Source: Dokdonella immobilis (GTDB lineage Bacteria; Pseudomonadota; Gammaproteobacteria; Xanthomonadales; Rhodanobacteraceae). From it: DNA of 64,000 nucleotides. Positions within the stretch are counted from its first letter, which is position 1, and each line of letters starts with the position of its first letter. A model generated the notes under the pieces. The model saw only the letters and a program-made list of their open reading frames with translations, was not told the DNA's origin and did no database searches. The position numbers and the translations under genes were made by a program. Positions 1 through 8,502 of this stretch are shown here, piece after piece. Location of the stretch: contig NZ_FOVF01000004.1 of assembly GCF_900115085.1 (NCBI RefSeq), positions 135,104 through 199,103 on the forward strand. The letters are read 5' to 3'.

Positions 1-40
1 GCGCGGGTTCCGATCACGCGAGCCGCGTCACCGCTCCGTT

Positions 41-135
41 GTAGGAAGCGGCTTCAGCCGCGATGCTTGGTTGCGGCAAACCGCAAGACTTCTCCGCAAC
101 GCAACGTAGAGCATCGCGCCTGAAGGCGCTCCTAC
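41..135. repeat. REP pair (BIME-like), GTAG type
   Basis: Two inverted copies of a short palindromic element. The left arm at 41-66 begins with GTAG and contains gcggcttcagccgc. The right arm at 111-135 is its near reverse complement and ends in cctac. Each arm can form its own small hairpin and the two arms can pair with each other. Related pairs lie at 5379-5451 and 5562-5586. A 5' GTAG tetranucleotide is a known mark of REPs mobilised by RAYT transposases, and a RAYT-like gene is present in this window at 28.9 kb, although it is not adjacent. Confidence 0.8.
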
Positions 136-334
136 GAAGAGCGCGAAGCGCGATTGGGGGCGCGGGCTTCGATGACCGATGCCTGCCTGCGCAGGGACGA
201 CGAGCCTTTCCTCAATCCGGCTCGCCCAATAGCCGCATCCAACCTCGCCGTCTTCCCGGCGAAGGCCGGGACCTGGCGCCTTTTGCGCTCCCCAAGATCA
301 ACGCCGCGATGTGTCGCCTCTGCGACGCCCGCGC

Positions 335-464
335 GCCCAATCCCCAATCCCCAATCCCCAATCCCCAATCCCGAATCCCGAATCCCGAATCCCGAATCTC
401 GAATCCCGAATCCCGAATCTCGAATCCCGAATCTCGAATCCCGAATCTCGAATCTCGAATCTCG
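335..464. repeat. Degenerate heptamer array (CCCGAAT/CCCCAAT)
   Basis: About 18 tandem 7-bp units of the form CCCGAAT, CCCCAAT or TCTCGAA-like variants run without interruption. Because 7 is not a multiple of 3, all reading frames stay open and give Pro/Asn/Ser/Arg-rich translations, which makes spurious long open frames on both strands here. Similar GGGATTCGGGATT arrays are common between genes in Xanthomonadales. The array lies directly upstream of the LacI-type regulator gene. Confidence 0.9.
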
Positions 465-551
465 GCCACCAACCCATGCTGCAATGCAGAACGCCCAAAG
501 GATGCCGATCCGGTAAAAAGGAGGCTTCGCATCCGCTGCGACAGCCACCGC

Positions 552-1595
552 GTGAGCTCGAAAGGAAAAGCCACCTCATTCGATATCGCCTACGAGGCCG
601 GGGTCTCGCAGTCGACGGTGTCGCGCGCGTTGAGCGGCAGCTCGCTGGTCAGCCTCGACACGCGGCGCAAGATCCAGGCGATCGCCAAGCAGCTCAACTA
701 CAAGGTCGACAAGAACGCCTCATGCCTGCGCCGGCAGCATTCGGTGACCCTGGCCCTGCTCCTGTTCGAGGATCCGACCCCGGACGAGTCGCTGATCAAT
801 CCGTTCTTCCTCTCGATGCTCGGCTCGATCACGCGCGCCTGCGCGCGCCAGGGCTATGATCTGCTGATCTCGTTTCAGCAGTTCTCCAACGACTGGCACG
901 CCGACTACCAGGACAGCCACAAGGCCGATGGCCTGATCCTGCTCGGCTACGGCGACTACCTGGTCGCGCGCAGCACGCTGCAGAAGCTCGAAGACCAGAA
1001 CACCCATTTCGTGCGCTGGGGCGCCGTGGTCGAGGGCCAGCCCGGCATCTCGGTCGGTTGCGACAATGTCAACGGCGGGCGCGCAATCACCGAGCACCTG
1101 CTCGGCCTCGGCCGGCGCCGCATCGCCTTCGTCGGCAGCACCAGCGAGCAATGCCCCGAGTTCCTCGACCGCTACCGCGGCTACTGCGCCGCCCATGAAG
1201 CAGCCGGACTGCCGATCGATCCGGCCCTGCAGGTCGATGCGCTCGATTCTACCGAGCAGGTCGGCCACGAAGCGGTCGCCGCGCTGATCCGCAGCGGTGT
1301 CGATTTCGACGGTGTGTTCGCGGCCAGCGACCTGCTCGCGATCGGCGCGACCAACGCCCTGGTCGAGTCGGGCCTGCACGTTCCCGAGCAGGTGTCGGTG
1401 GTCGGATTCGACGATATCCCGATGGCCAGCTACGCAAGTATTCCGCTGACCACCGTGCAGCAGGACACCAAGCAGGCCGGCGAAATCCTCGTCGAACGCC
1501 TGCTTCAGCAGATTCGCGGCGAGCCGGCCGAGAGCGTCATGCTGCCGGCCAAGGTCATCGTGCGCCGCTCGTGCGGCGCTCACGCCCAGCCATGA
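552..1595 (+). CDS. LacI-family transcriptional regulator
   Basis: A 347-residue sugar-responsive repressor. An N-terminal LacI helix-turn-helix (FDIAYEAGVSQSTVSRALSG, then a hinge helix around residues 45-60) is followed by a periplasmic-binding-protein-like effector domain. That domain carries the usual SVVGFDDIPMA segment and ends with a TTVQQD region. I chose the GTG at 552 because it is the first start codon before the HTH; an aaaaaggagg sequence lies upstream, though about 27 nt away, so the start is not certain. The open frame continues upstream only through the heptamer array, which is not coding-like. It converges on the amylase/MFS operon, and the two coding regions overlap by about 41 bp at their 3' ends. 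Its likely targets are those genes. The effector sugar is inferred, not shown. Confidence 0.88.
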   Translation: MSSKGKATSFDIAYEAGVSQSTVSRALSGSSLVSLDTRRKIQAIAKQLNYKVDKNASCLRRQHSVTLALLLFEDPTPDESLINPFFLSMLGSITRACARQGYDLLISFQQFSNDWHADYQDSHKADGLILLGYGDYLVARSTLQKLEDQNTHFVRWGAVVEGQPGISVGCDNVNGGRAITEHLLGLGRRRIAFVGSTSEQCPEFLDRYRGYCAAHEAAGLPIDPALQVDALDSTEQVGHEAVAALIRSGVDFDGVFAASDLLAIGATNALVESGLHVPEQVSVVGFDDIPMASYASIPLTTVQQDTKQAGEILVERLLQQIRGEPAESVMLPAKVIVRRSCGAHAQP

Positions 1596-3279
1596 GCTGA
1601 TCGAGCCGCGCACGCAGGGCCGGGCGGCTGATTGGCGCATCGAGCAACCAGATCGCAACGCCATGCGCGGGTACCGAGAGTGACGGTGCCGCATTTGCCG
1701 CGATCGTCAGCGGCGGCGCATCGGGATTCAGGGCGTCATGCCAGACCCCAGGCTGTTGCTGCGCCCCGAGCATGAAGGTCTGTGCGCTGTCGCCCTTGTT
1801 GAGCAGGACCAACGCCGTCTGCGCGACACCGTCGTGTTCGTAGACGCGATAGAACGCGGCGCGATCGCCGGCCAGTTCGAGGTCGAGCTGCAGGCCGCGC
1901 TGCAAGGCCACCGAATCCTTGCGCGCATGCGCCACGCGTGACAGCGCGGCATGGATCGGATGCAGGCGCGCCGCGGCGATGCCCTCGGTGCCGAAATAAT
2001 TGCGGTTGCCATGGTGCTCGGCGTGACCGCGCATGAAGCCTATTTCCGAGCCGTAGTAGACGACCGGAATCCCGCGCGCCGTGAACAACCAGTTGTGCGC
2101 GTCGATGAAGGCGTTGTCGCTGCCGGCGAAGCGGGCCATGTCGTGGTTGTCGTAGAACGTGGTCAGCTCGTAGGGGTTCTGGTAGGGCCCGCCTTCGAGC
2201 GCGAGCGCCGGGGCCAGCGCGGCAAAGTCGCCGCCGGGTTTCTCGAAGGTCGCCGCGATCGCCTGCTTCATCGGGAAGTCGAGCACGCTGTAGCGGCCAT
2301 TCTCGTTCCAGGTGTAGGGCGCAATCTTGGCCGCGTCGTAATCGAAGGCCTCGCCGAACATGAAGAAGCCCGGGTGATCGGCACGGATGCGCGCGGCGAA
2401 TCGGTTCCAGAAATCGAGCGGCTGATGACCGATCGTGTCGACGCGGAACGCATCGGCGCCCTGGGCGATCCACTGCCGATAGGCGCCGACCAGGTAGTCC
2501 ATGAGCGCCGGATTGTCGGGATTGAAATCGCCGAGCTGGGCGAGATCGGGTTTCGTGTTGTACCAGCGCTGCAGCGGCTCGTGCGCCGGATCGAGGCGCT
2601 CGGGCGGAAGATTGCCGTGATCGGCGAGCAGCGTTCCGGAGGCATCAAACACTTGCCCAAAGCCGAGCTGCTTCTCGGGCATCGACCAGGCCGGCGAGCT
2701 GTGGTTGGCGACGATGTCGAGCACGGTCTTGAGGCCTTTCTCGTGCAGGCCGCGCGTCAGTTCGGCGAAGCCGAGTCCGGGGCTCGGCAGGTGTTCGTCG
2801 AGCCGGTAGAAATTCATGCCCCAGTAGCCGTGATAGCCGGCCTTGCCGCGATCGGTCAGGAACGAGGTGCAGGTGACTTCGTCGCCACCCGTGAACGCCT
2901 CGTCGGGATTGTCGACGATCGGCGTGATCCAGACCGCGCCGAAACCCATCTCGCGGATGTAGTCGGCATTGTCGAGCAGGCCGCGGAAGTCGCCGCCAAG
3001 GTAGCCGAGGTGGGCGACGATGCCGTCGTCGCAAGGCAACGGGATGTCGAAGGTCGGATGCACACCGCCCTGGTCGCGATGGTCATTGCCGGGATCGCCG
3101 TTGACGAAGCGATCGGTGACGACGAAGTAGATCGCATCACTGGCCAGCGGTTCGAGCGTGCCAAAGTACTCGCGCGAGGCCGGCGTCGCCTTGTCGTCGC
3201 GATCCGGTCGGGTCGTCTGCGTGCAGGCGCCTAGCGCAAGAGCAGCGAGCAGCGTGAAACCGAAGCGATATCGAACCAT
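1555..3279 (-). CDS. GH13 alpha-amylase family lipoprotein
   Basis: A 574-residue secreted or membrane-anchored glycoside hydrolase that should cleave alpha-1,4-glucans. The signal peptide ends in a lipobox LGAC, with Cys at about residue 19. The four GH13 conserved regions are visible: DIVANHS (about 188-194), FRVD with the nucleophile Asp281, FGEAFD with the acid/base Glu310, and FYDNHD with Asp380. A C-terminal beta-sandwich domain follows. The start ATG lies one base after the TGA of the upstream transporter gene, preceded by a good ggggagg site, so the two are co-transcribed. It acts outside the cytoplasm and would supply maltodextrins to the transporter. Substrate preference within GH13 (amylase, neopullulanase or cyclomaltodextrinase-like) cannot be fixed from motifs alone. 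Confidence 0.9.
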   Translation of the reverse strand: MVRYRFGFTLLAALALGACTQTTRPDRDDKATPASREYFGTLEPLASDAIYFVVTDRFVNGDPGNDHRDQGGVHPTFDIPLPCDDGIVAHLGYLGGDFRGLLDNADYIREMGFGAVWITPIVDNPDEAFTGGDEVTCTSFLTDRGKAGYHGYWGMNFYRLDEHLPSPGLGFAELTRGLHEKGLKTVLDIVANHSSPAWSMPEKQLGFGQVFDASGTLLADHGNLPPERLDPAHEPLQRWYNTKPDLAQLGDFNPDNPALMDYLVGAYRQWIAQGADAFRVDTIGHQPLDFWNRFAARIRADHPGFFMFGEAFDYDAAKIAPYTWNENGRYSVLDFPMKQAIAATFEKPGGDFAALAPALALEGGPYQNPYELTTFYDNHDMARFAGSDNAFIDAHNWLFTARGIPVVYYGSEIGFMRGHAEHHGNRNYFGTEGIAAARLHPIHAALSRVAHARKDSVALQRGLQLDLELAGDRAAFYRVYEHDGVAQTALVLLNKGDSAQTFMLGAQQQPGVWHDALNPDAPPLTIAANAAPSLSVPAHGVAIWLLDAPISRPALRARLDQLMAGRERRTSGAR

Positions 3280-3280
3280 G

Positions 3281-4771
3281 TCAGCCTCCCCTCGCGGTCG
3301 CGACCGCCGCCGTCTGCACGTCTGGCACGCGCAGCATGCACAGCCCGGCGATCAGGAAACTCGCGCCGCCGAGCACCAGCGCATAGATCGGCTCGTTGCC
3401 GAAGAAGGTCTTCAGCAGCACACCGAGCACGCTCGCCGCGAGCAGCTGTGGAATCACGATGAAGAAATTGAAGATGCCCATGTACACACCCATCTTCTTC
3501 GCCGGCAGGCAGTCGCAGAGCATCGCGTAGGGCAGCGACAGGATCGAGGCCCAGGCAAAACCGATGCCGACCATCGAGGCAAGCAGCCAGTCCGGATCTC
3601 GGATGAACAGGAACGAGAACAACGCCACCGCGCCGATCCACAGATTGATCCAGTGCGTCGCACGCAGGCCGAGGCGCGCGACCATGAACGGAATCACGAT
3701 CGCCGCGATCGCGGCGAAGCCGTTGTAGGCCGCGAACAGCACACCGACCCAGTTCGCCCCTTCGTTGTAGGCCGCCGAAGTCGGATCGCTGCTGCCGAAG
3801 TGCACCCCGGTCACGGCCGCGGTCGTGTAGATCCACATCGCGAACAGCGCGAACCACGAGAAGAACTGGACCAGGGCGAGGCGCCGCATCGGCCCCGGCA
3901 TCGCGTGCAGGTCGGCCATGATCTGCACGAAAGCCCCACCCGAACGCGTGTAGCTTAATACCAGCAGGGCGATGCCGTAGCCGAGCAAGCCACCGGCCAG
4001 GATGAACAACTCATGGGCGAGGCCACCGAGCACGATCCAGGTCAGCAGGCCACCACCGGCGATCAGCCAAAGCAGCGCATTGCCCGGCGACGCCGACGTC
4101 GACGCTCCCGCATCGACAGGCACCGCATCATCGAAACCTTCGAGCGTCTCGGGCGGGTACTCGCGCGTGCGCAGCACGGTCCAGCCGACCGCCCCGAACA
4201 TGACCACGGCCCCGGCATAGAACGCGTAATGGACCGTCTGCGGAATCTCGCCCGCCGCCGCCGTGTTGGCAACGCCGAAGCGCGCCAGCAGCCATGGCAG
4301 CAGGCTCGCGACGACCGCACCGATGCCGATGAAAAAGCTCTGCATCGCATAACCGCGCGCCCGCTGCTGCGCCGGCAACTGGTCACCGACAAAGGCGCGA
4401 AACGGCTCCATCGACACGTTGATCGAAGCATCGAGCAGCCACAGCAATCCCGCCGCCATCCAGAGCTGCGGGGAGTTCGGCATCAGCACGAGGGCCAGGC
4501 TCGCCAGCAGCGCCCCATAGAGGAAATACGGCCGCCGCCGCCCGAGTCGGGTCCAGGTCCGGTCCGAAAAGTGCCCAACGATCGGCTGAACGATCAGCCC
4601 GGTCAACGGCGCCGCGATCCACAGCAGCGGAATCTGATCCATGTCCGCGCCGAGCGTCTGGAAGATCCGGCTCACGTTCGCGTTCTGCAGGGCGAAGCCG
4701 AACTGGATGCCGAGGAAGCCGAAACACATGTTCCAGATCTGCCAGAAGGAAAGGGGTGGTTTGGTTGTCAT
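3281..4771 (-). CDS. MFS sugar transporter (maltodextrin-type)
   Basis: A 496-residue inner-membrane protein with about twelve hydrophobic segments. The cytoplasmic loop between helices 2 and 3 carries the MFS signature as GHFSDRTWTRLGRRRPY, which resembles the sucrose/maltose-transporting GPH/SLC45-like branch. The Met at 4771 was chosen as start because the transporter homology begins there (MTTKPPLSFWQIWNM); longer versions beginning at 4831 or 4867 add a non-membrane tail. It is the first gene of an operon with the alpha-amylase and faces the LacI-type gene, an arrangement typical of proteobacterial maltodextrin loci that pair an outer hydrolase with a proton symporter. The substrate is inferred from context. 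Confidence 0.87.
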   Translation of the reverse strand: MTTKPPLSFWQIWNMCFGFLGIQFGFALQNANVSRIFQTLGADMDQIPLLWIAAPLTGLIVQPIVGHFSDRTWTRLGRRRPYFLYGALLASLALVLMPNSPQLWMAAGLLWLLDASINVSMEPFRAFVGDQLPAQQRARGYAMQSFFIGIGAVVASLLPWLLARFGVANTAAAGEIPQTVHYAFYAGAVVMFGAVGWTVLRTREYPPETLEGFDDAVPVDAGASTSASPGNALLWLIAGGGLLTWIVLGGLAHELFILAGGLLGYGIALLVLSYTRSGGAFVQIMADLHAMPGPMRRLALVQFFSWFALFAMWIYTTAAVTGVHFGSSDPTSAAYNEGANWVGVLFAAYNGFAAIAAIVIPFMVARLGLRATHWINLWIGAVALFSFLFIRDPDWLLASMVGIGFAWASILSLPYAMLCDCLPAKKMGVYMGIFNFFIVIPQLLAASVLGVLLKTFFGNEPIYALVLGGASFLIAGLCMLRVPDVQTAAVATARGG

Positions 4772-4925
4772 CGGGGATTCCGCAAGACAAGGGGAAGCGC
4801 CGCGATCAAGGCAGTCGGCGGACTTCACCATGGTAGTTCGAGCGGCGGGCTGCGGGGTTGGCTGCATACGTATTCATCAATGACACGACCCCGTGCCTGT
4901 CGCATTGGACCGCCTAGAATCTCTC

Positions 4926-5260
4926 CGTTCGTCCTGAGCGTAGCGCAGCGAAGTCAAAAGACGCCCTCGGCACCCCGAAGCCTGCCACTATTCGCCCTGC
5001 TCAAACGAACGCCCGAAATCCCGCCGTTTGCCCTGAGCGTAATCCAGCGAAGTCGAAGGACGCCCCTCGCGCCTCGACATCCGCCTCCATTCGTCCCGCA
5101 CGGACGAACGCCCAAAATCCCTCCGTTCGCCCTGAGCGTAGCGCAGCGAAGTCGAAGTACTCTCCCAGTACCCCAACATCCGCCTCCATTCGCCCTACGC
5201 AAATGAACGTAAACCACCTCCCCGTTCGTCCTGAGCGTAGCGCAGCGAAGTCGATGGACT
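4926..5260. repeat. 99-bp tandem repeat, four units
   Basis: Four units begin at 4926, 5025, 5124 and 5223, an exact 99-bp period. Each starts with a version of cgttcgtcctgagcgtagc followed by gcagcgaagtcgaag, and then a more variable half containing an inverted cgaacg element. Copies of this TCCTGAGCGTAGC-type sequence are widespread intergenic repeats in bacteria, but a regular tandem array is less usual. A diverged inverted copy lies at about 49255-49320. Since 99 is divisible by 3, one minus-strand frame stays open as a 33-residue repeat; I do not consider it a gene. Confidence 0.88.
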
Positions 5261-5378
5261 CTCTCGGCACCTCAACCTGACCCTCAATCCCGTTTCGCGG
5301 GAGCGGGCGGGCTGGCGGCACAGCTTCTCACAAACGCCGTCCCCGCCATCGAAACCCGCGCCGCCTTTTGCACTCATC

Positions 5379-5586
5379 GTAGGAGCGCCTTCAGGCGCGA
5401 TGCTTTTCGACACGGTGCGGAGAAGAGCATCGCGGCTGAAGCCGCTCCTACAACGGAGCGGCTACGCATCGAACACCATCGAAACCCGCGCCGCACGTCC
5501 GCGCCTTTCGAAGGGGGGCGTTCACGCCCGATGCTTTCCATCACTCTCGACGATCCTGAAAAGCATCGCGGCTGAAGCCGCTCCTA
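5379..5586. repeat. REP/BIME cluster, GTAG type
   Basis: A complete inverted pair is seen at 5379-5403 (gtaggagcgccttcaggcgc) and 5427-5451 (gcggctgaagccgctcctac). A second right arm at 5562-5586 has a degraded left arm around 5505-5533. The core palindromes gcggctgaagccgc and gcgccttcaggcgc match those at 41-135. The cluster fills the spacer between the MFS gene and the 5.7-kb gene and may act as a transcript-end structure, which is inference. Confidence 0.82.
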
Positions 5587-5669
5587 CAACGAAGCGGCAA
5601 CGCACCGCCCACCATCGAAACCGCGCCGGTCGCAACTGTCCGTTCCCAACGCTTCTCTGCCGCCGGCCC

Positions 5670-7130
5670 CTAGCGCAAACTCACCGTCTGGCTCTTCCAC
5701 TCCGGATCCTGCCAGCGATAGAAGATGCTGAGGTAATCCGGCTTGTCGGCGCGCTTGTCGACATTGAGCGTGGCGAGGTCGAGCAGTTCGAAACTCTGCA
5801 CGAAGCGGTCCTCGGCCAGGATCTCACGCGCGGCCAGCACCTTCTTTCCGCCCGGCACCCAGCCCGCGAATTCGATGTAGCCGAGATCGGGGCTGTCGGT
5901 GCCGGGCGGCGCGATGTCGACGCGCCACCGATTGCCGTCGCGATGGAACACCCACAACTCGCGCCAGGATTCGAGCGGCTGCACTGCCAGTGCAAGGGCC
6001 GTGCCTTGCGCGTTGACGCGTGCCGAGTTCAGCCACACGGTCGCGAACGTGCACTGGCGCATCAGCGGCGATTTCGGACCGTGCTTCGCGTCGACGAGCA
6101 ACAGGCAGGTCTGGCCCGGGTCGCCGGGCTCGGTGACGAGCTTGAGGTCCGACTTGCTCGGGACGGCCCGCTCGGCCGCCCAGCGCGATGCGCCGACACG
6201 CACGGCCGCTTCGCTGTAGTCGTCAGCATCGCTCTCGGCGAGATGGCGCGTATCGACGGCGGCCAGTTCCGCGAGTGCACGCTCGGCCGCTTCGCGAGGG
6301 TCCTCGCCGCGACGCGAGCGCTGGAACGCGACACTGGCCCATACCGCCGCGCTTCGCATGCGCAGGCGGTTCTTCATGAGGTCCGACAGGTCATTGCGCG
6401 GCGCGCGGTCGAGCACGTCGGTGCGCCAGGTGTCGAACGCATGGCGCTGCACCGGCGTCATGTCGGGGTCGGCACACTCGGGACGCGTCAGCGCCAGCGC
6501 CGCGCGCGCCTTCTGCTCGTCGCTCGCCGGCAAGGCCAACACACGACGGAAGGCCTCGCCGTCGTAGCAGAGCTGCATGCGTCCGGCACGCTCGAAACTG
6601 CGGATCGCGACGCCGTACTGCGCCGCCACTTCGAGATGCGCCGCGAAGGTCACGTCACGCGAGGAATTGCGGTTCGACGAAGCGCGCTGGGCAAGGTGAT
6701 CGGCCAACGTGCCGAGCGCATCGAAAATGTCGGCGCCGATCGCCTTGGCCGGCGCCGCACGCAGGTAGGCAGCCGCGTAGGCGATGCCGAGCGCCTCGTC
6801 ACCGGGACTCTCGCGCAGAAACTGCACGACCGCGAACAGGTCAACGGCGCGTTCGGGATCGAGCGTGATGCGGCGCACGTCGCGCATGCGCACGAACCCG
6901 GCGCGCTCGCGCCGGTGGTCGTAGACCTGCAGGTATTCGAGGCGCTCGCCGCGCACTTCGAGAGTATCGCCCGCCCACAGCACCGCGTGCTGCGTCGCCG
7001 ACCGACGCGGTTCGGCGCGTAGCGCGGACTGGTCCTCGACGACGATCGCGAGCGCAATCTCGGCGGCGCGCGCGATCGATGCCGAGCCGAGCAGGACGGC
7101 GATCGCGAACAGCACGCCGCGGCCGATCAC
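5670..7130 (-). CDS. Exported protein of unknown function, SH3-like N-terminal region
   Basis: A 486-residue protein I cannot assign to a named family. It begins at a GTG whose GTGA overlaps the TGA of the SPFH gene upstream, a classic translational-coupling arrangement. A signal peptide (FAIAVLLGSASIARA) is followed at about residues 28-75 by a short beta-rich segment (ALRAEPRRSATQHAVLWAGD, then VRGERLEYLQVYDH) that resembles a bacterial SH3 domain. The rest is helical, with Cys residues and Trp-rich patches near the C-terminus. The same frame stays open upstream across the SPFH gene, but that part is a shadow. Coupling to the SPFH protein suggests a joint role at the envelope. Confidence 0.75.
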   Translation of the reverse strand: MIGRGVLFAIAVLLGSASIARAAEIALAIVVEDQSALRAEPRRSATQHAVLWAGDTLEVRGERLEYLQVYDHRRERAGFVRMRDVRRITLDPERAVDLFAVVQFLRESPGDEALGIAYAAAYLRAAPAKAIGADIFDALGTLADHLAQRASSNRNSSRDVTFAAHLEVAAQYGVAIRSFERAGRMQLCYDGEAFRRVLALPASDEQKARAALALTRPECADPDMTPVQRHAFDTWRTDVLDRAPRNDLSDLMKNRLRMRSAAVWASVAFQRSRRGEDPREAAERALAELAAVDTRHLAESDADDYSEAAVRVGASRWAAERAVPSKSDLKLVTEPGDPGQTCLLLVDAKHGPKSPLMRQCTFATVWLNSARVNAQGTALALAVQPLESWRELWVFHRDGNRWRVDIAPPGTDSPDLGYIEFAGWVPGGKKVLAAREILAEDRFVQSFELLDLATLNVDKRADKPDYLSIFYRWQDPEWKSQTVSLR

Positions 7131-8287
7131 TGCCCTGCTCCCCTGCTCACCGTGCCGATCAGGTTGCCGCCGACGAAGCCGCCGTCGGCGGGCGGTGCGG
7201 CGATGATCACCGAGATCTTGTCGGAGAGCTTGTCGGCCATGGTCTTCTGGATCAGCAGCGGGTACTTGCTGATCAGGGCGCCATCGCGTTCGAGCTGGAT
7301 GCTCGAGACCTTGCCGATCTCGTCCATGCGGTAGACCTCGGCATCGGCGAGCTTCTGGCGCGACTTGGCCTCGGCCTCGGCTTCGATCAGGCGTGCCTGG
7401 GCCGTGGCTTCGGCCGCCTTCACGCGGGCGACCTTGTCCGCGTCGGCCTCGAGCTTGCGCTGCTCGATCTGCTTCTGCTTGAACGGGATCACGTGCTTCA
7501 TCGCCTCTTCCTGGGCCTGCGCCGCGATCACCTGTTCGTTCGCCGCCGCCTCGGCCGCCTTCTGCCGGCGCACCTTCTCGGCCTCGCCCTGCAGCTCGGT
7601 CTGCTTGACCTCCTGTTCCTTGAGCTGCAGCGTGTACTGCATCTTCTCCTTCTCGAGTTCGACCGCGAGCAGGCGGTCCATGCCGGCGCGGTAGTCGGCC
7701 GGCAGATCGACATTGCCCATCATGACCTGGCGCAGGATCAGGCCGTCCTTTGCCATCAGCGGCTTGAGTTCGCTCTCGACCGCGTCCTGCAGTTCCTGGC
7801 GCTTGCTCGAAAAGATCTCGCGCACGGTGTAGCGCGTGAACACGCGATAGATCACGCCCTGCATGAGCGGATCGACGAGTCCGCCTTCGATGTCCTTCGG
7901 CAGGTTCACGCCGACCGTCGCGAGCCTGTCCGGATCGAGTGCGTAGCGGACCGTCAGTTCGACGCCGATCGACAGGCCCTCGGACGACTGCAGCGGCGCC
8001 TCGCCGTCGGCAGTCGCGCTGCGCGTTGGCCGAAACATGTGGTCCTCGAGCGAGAACCGGCGCAAGGAATGAACGCCCGGCACGACCACGGCCGCGCCTT
8101 CGCGCAGCAGCATCGTCGTTCCGGTCCACTGGTTCGTGCGAAGCGCGACTTCACGCCCCTTGATCGTCTCGACCGGCGGGTGCTTGACGAAGTAGACGAC
8201 GCCGAAACCGACCAGCGCCAAGGCAATGATCCACGGGCGCAACAGCCGACGCCCGATGCGCTTCAAACCTTCAAATCGTTCCAACAT
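7127..8287 (-). CDS. SPFH/Band 7 (stomatin-prohibitin-like) membrane protein
   Basis: A 386-residue protein with one N-terminal membrane segment (about residues 18-34, IIALALVGFGVVYFV). A Band 7 domain follows, covering VETIKGREVALRTNQ through the TRYTVREIFSSKRQEL region. A long charged helix (about 225-340) is rich in Glu, Lys, Ala and Gln and probably forms a coiled coil for oligomer assembly. The start Met at 8287 follows a cggggga site; the extra upstream residues are unlikely. SPFH proteins form membrane microdomain scaffolds and often regulate proteases or transport complexes. The partner here is likely the exported protein encoded by the coupled downstream gene. Confidence 0.85.
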   Translation of the reverse strand: MLERFEGLKRIGRRLLRPWIIALALVGFGVVYFVKHPPVETIKGREVALRTNQWTGTTMLLREGAAVVVPGVHSLRRFSLEDHMFRPTRSATADGEAPLQSSEGLSIGVELTVRYALDPDRLATVGVNLPKDIEGGLVDPLMQGVIYRVFTRYTVREIFSSKRQELQDAVESELKPLMAKDGLILRQVMMGNVDLPADYRAGMDRLLAVELEKEKMQYTLQLKEQEVKQTELQGEAEKVRRQKAAEAAANEQVIAAQAQEEAMKHVIPFKQKQIEQRKLEADADKVARVKAAEATAQARLIEAEAEAKSRQKLADAEVYRMDEIGKVSSIQLERDGALISKYPLLIQKTMADKLSDKISVIIAAPPADGGFVGGNLIGTVSRGAGQ

Positions 8288-8502
8288 GGGATCCCCCGGA
8301 TGGTCTGTGTGGATGTCGACGACGCGAATTCGCGCGCCTCGCATTCACCCGGAAGGTCGCAAGTCCTCACCCATGCCACTGCGCATTCCGGGCGCAGGGT
8401 CATTGAGCAGGGCGACCGTGTCGACACGCGGACCGAGGTCTGACGGGATCATTCAAAGATATGGCGATTTGCGGGCAGCGAATCGCACGCCGAGCGACTG
8501 CC

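Noticed and set aside
63-551. Upstream extension of the LacI-type gene starting at 63
   Set aside because: It runs through REP and heptamer repeats; the family homology begins just after 552.
1951-3234. Long plus-strand frame opposite the alpha-amylase
   Set aside because: Antisense shadow in high-GC DNA. The minus strand carries all GH13 motifs.
4954-5217. Minus-strand 33-residue repeat protein
   Set aside because: It only reflects the 99-bp intergenic repeat. No ribosome site and an unnatural Gly/Arg/Leu composition.
4926-5260. CRISPR array
   Set aside because: Period 99 bp with conserved second halves, no unique spacers, and no cas genes in the window.
7131-8129. N-terminal 333-codon extension of the gene at 5670-7130 through the SPFH gene
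   Set aside because: It overlaps a clearly coding SPFH gene on the same strand in another frame and its translation is Arg/Gly-rich shadow. The GTG at 7130 gives a signal peptide.
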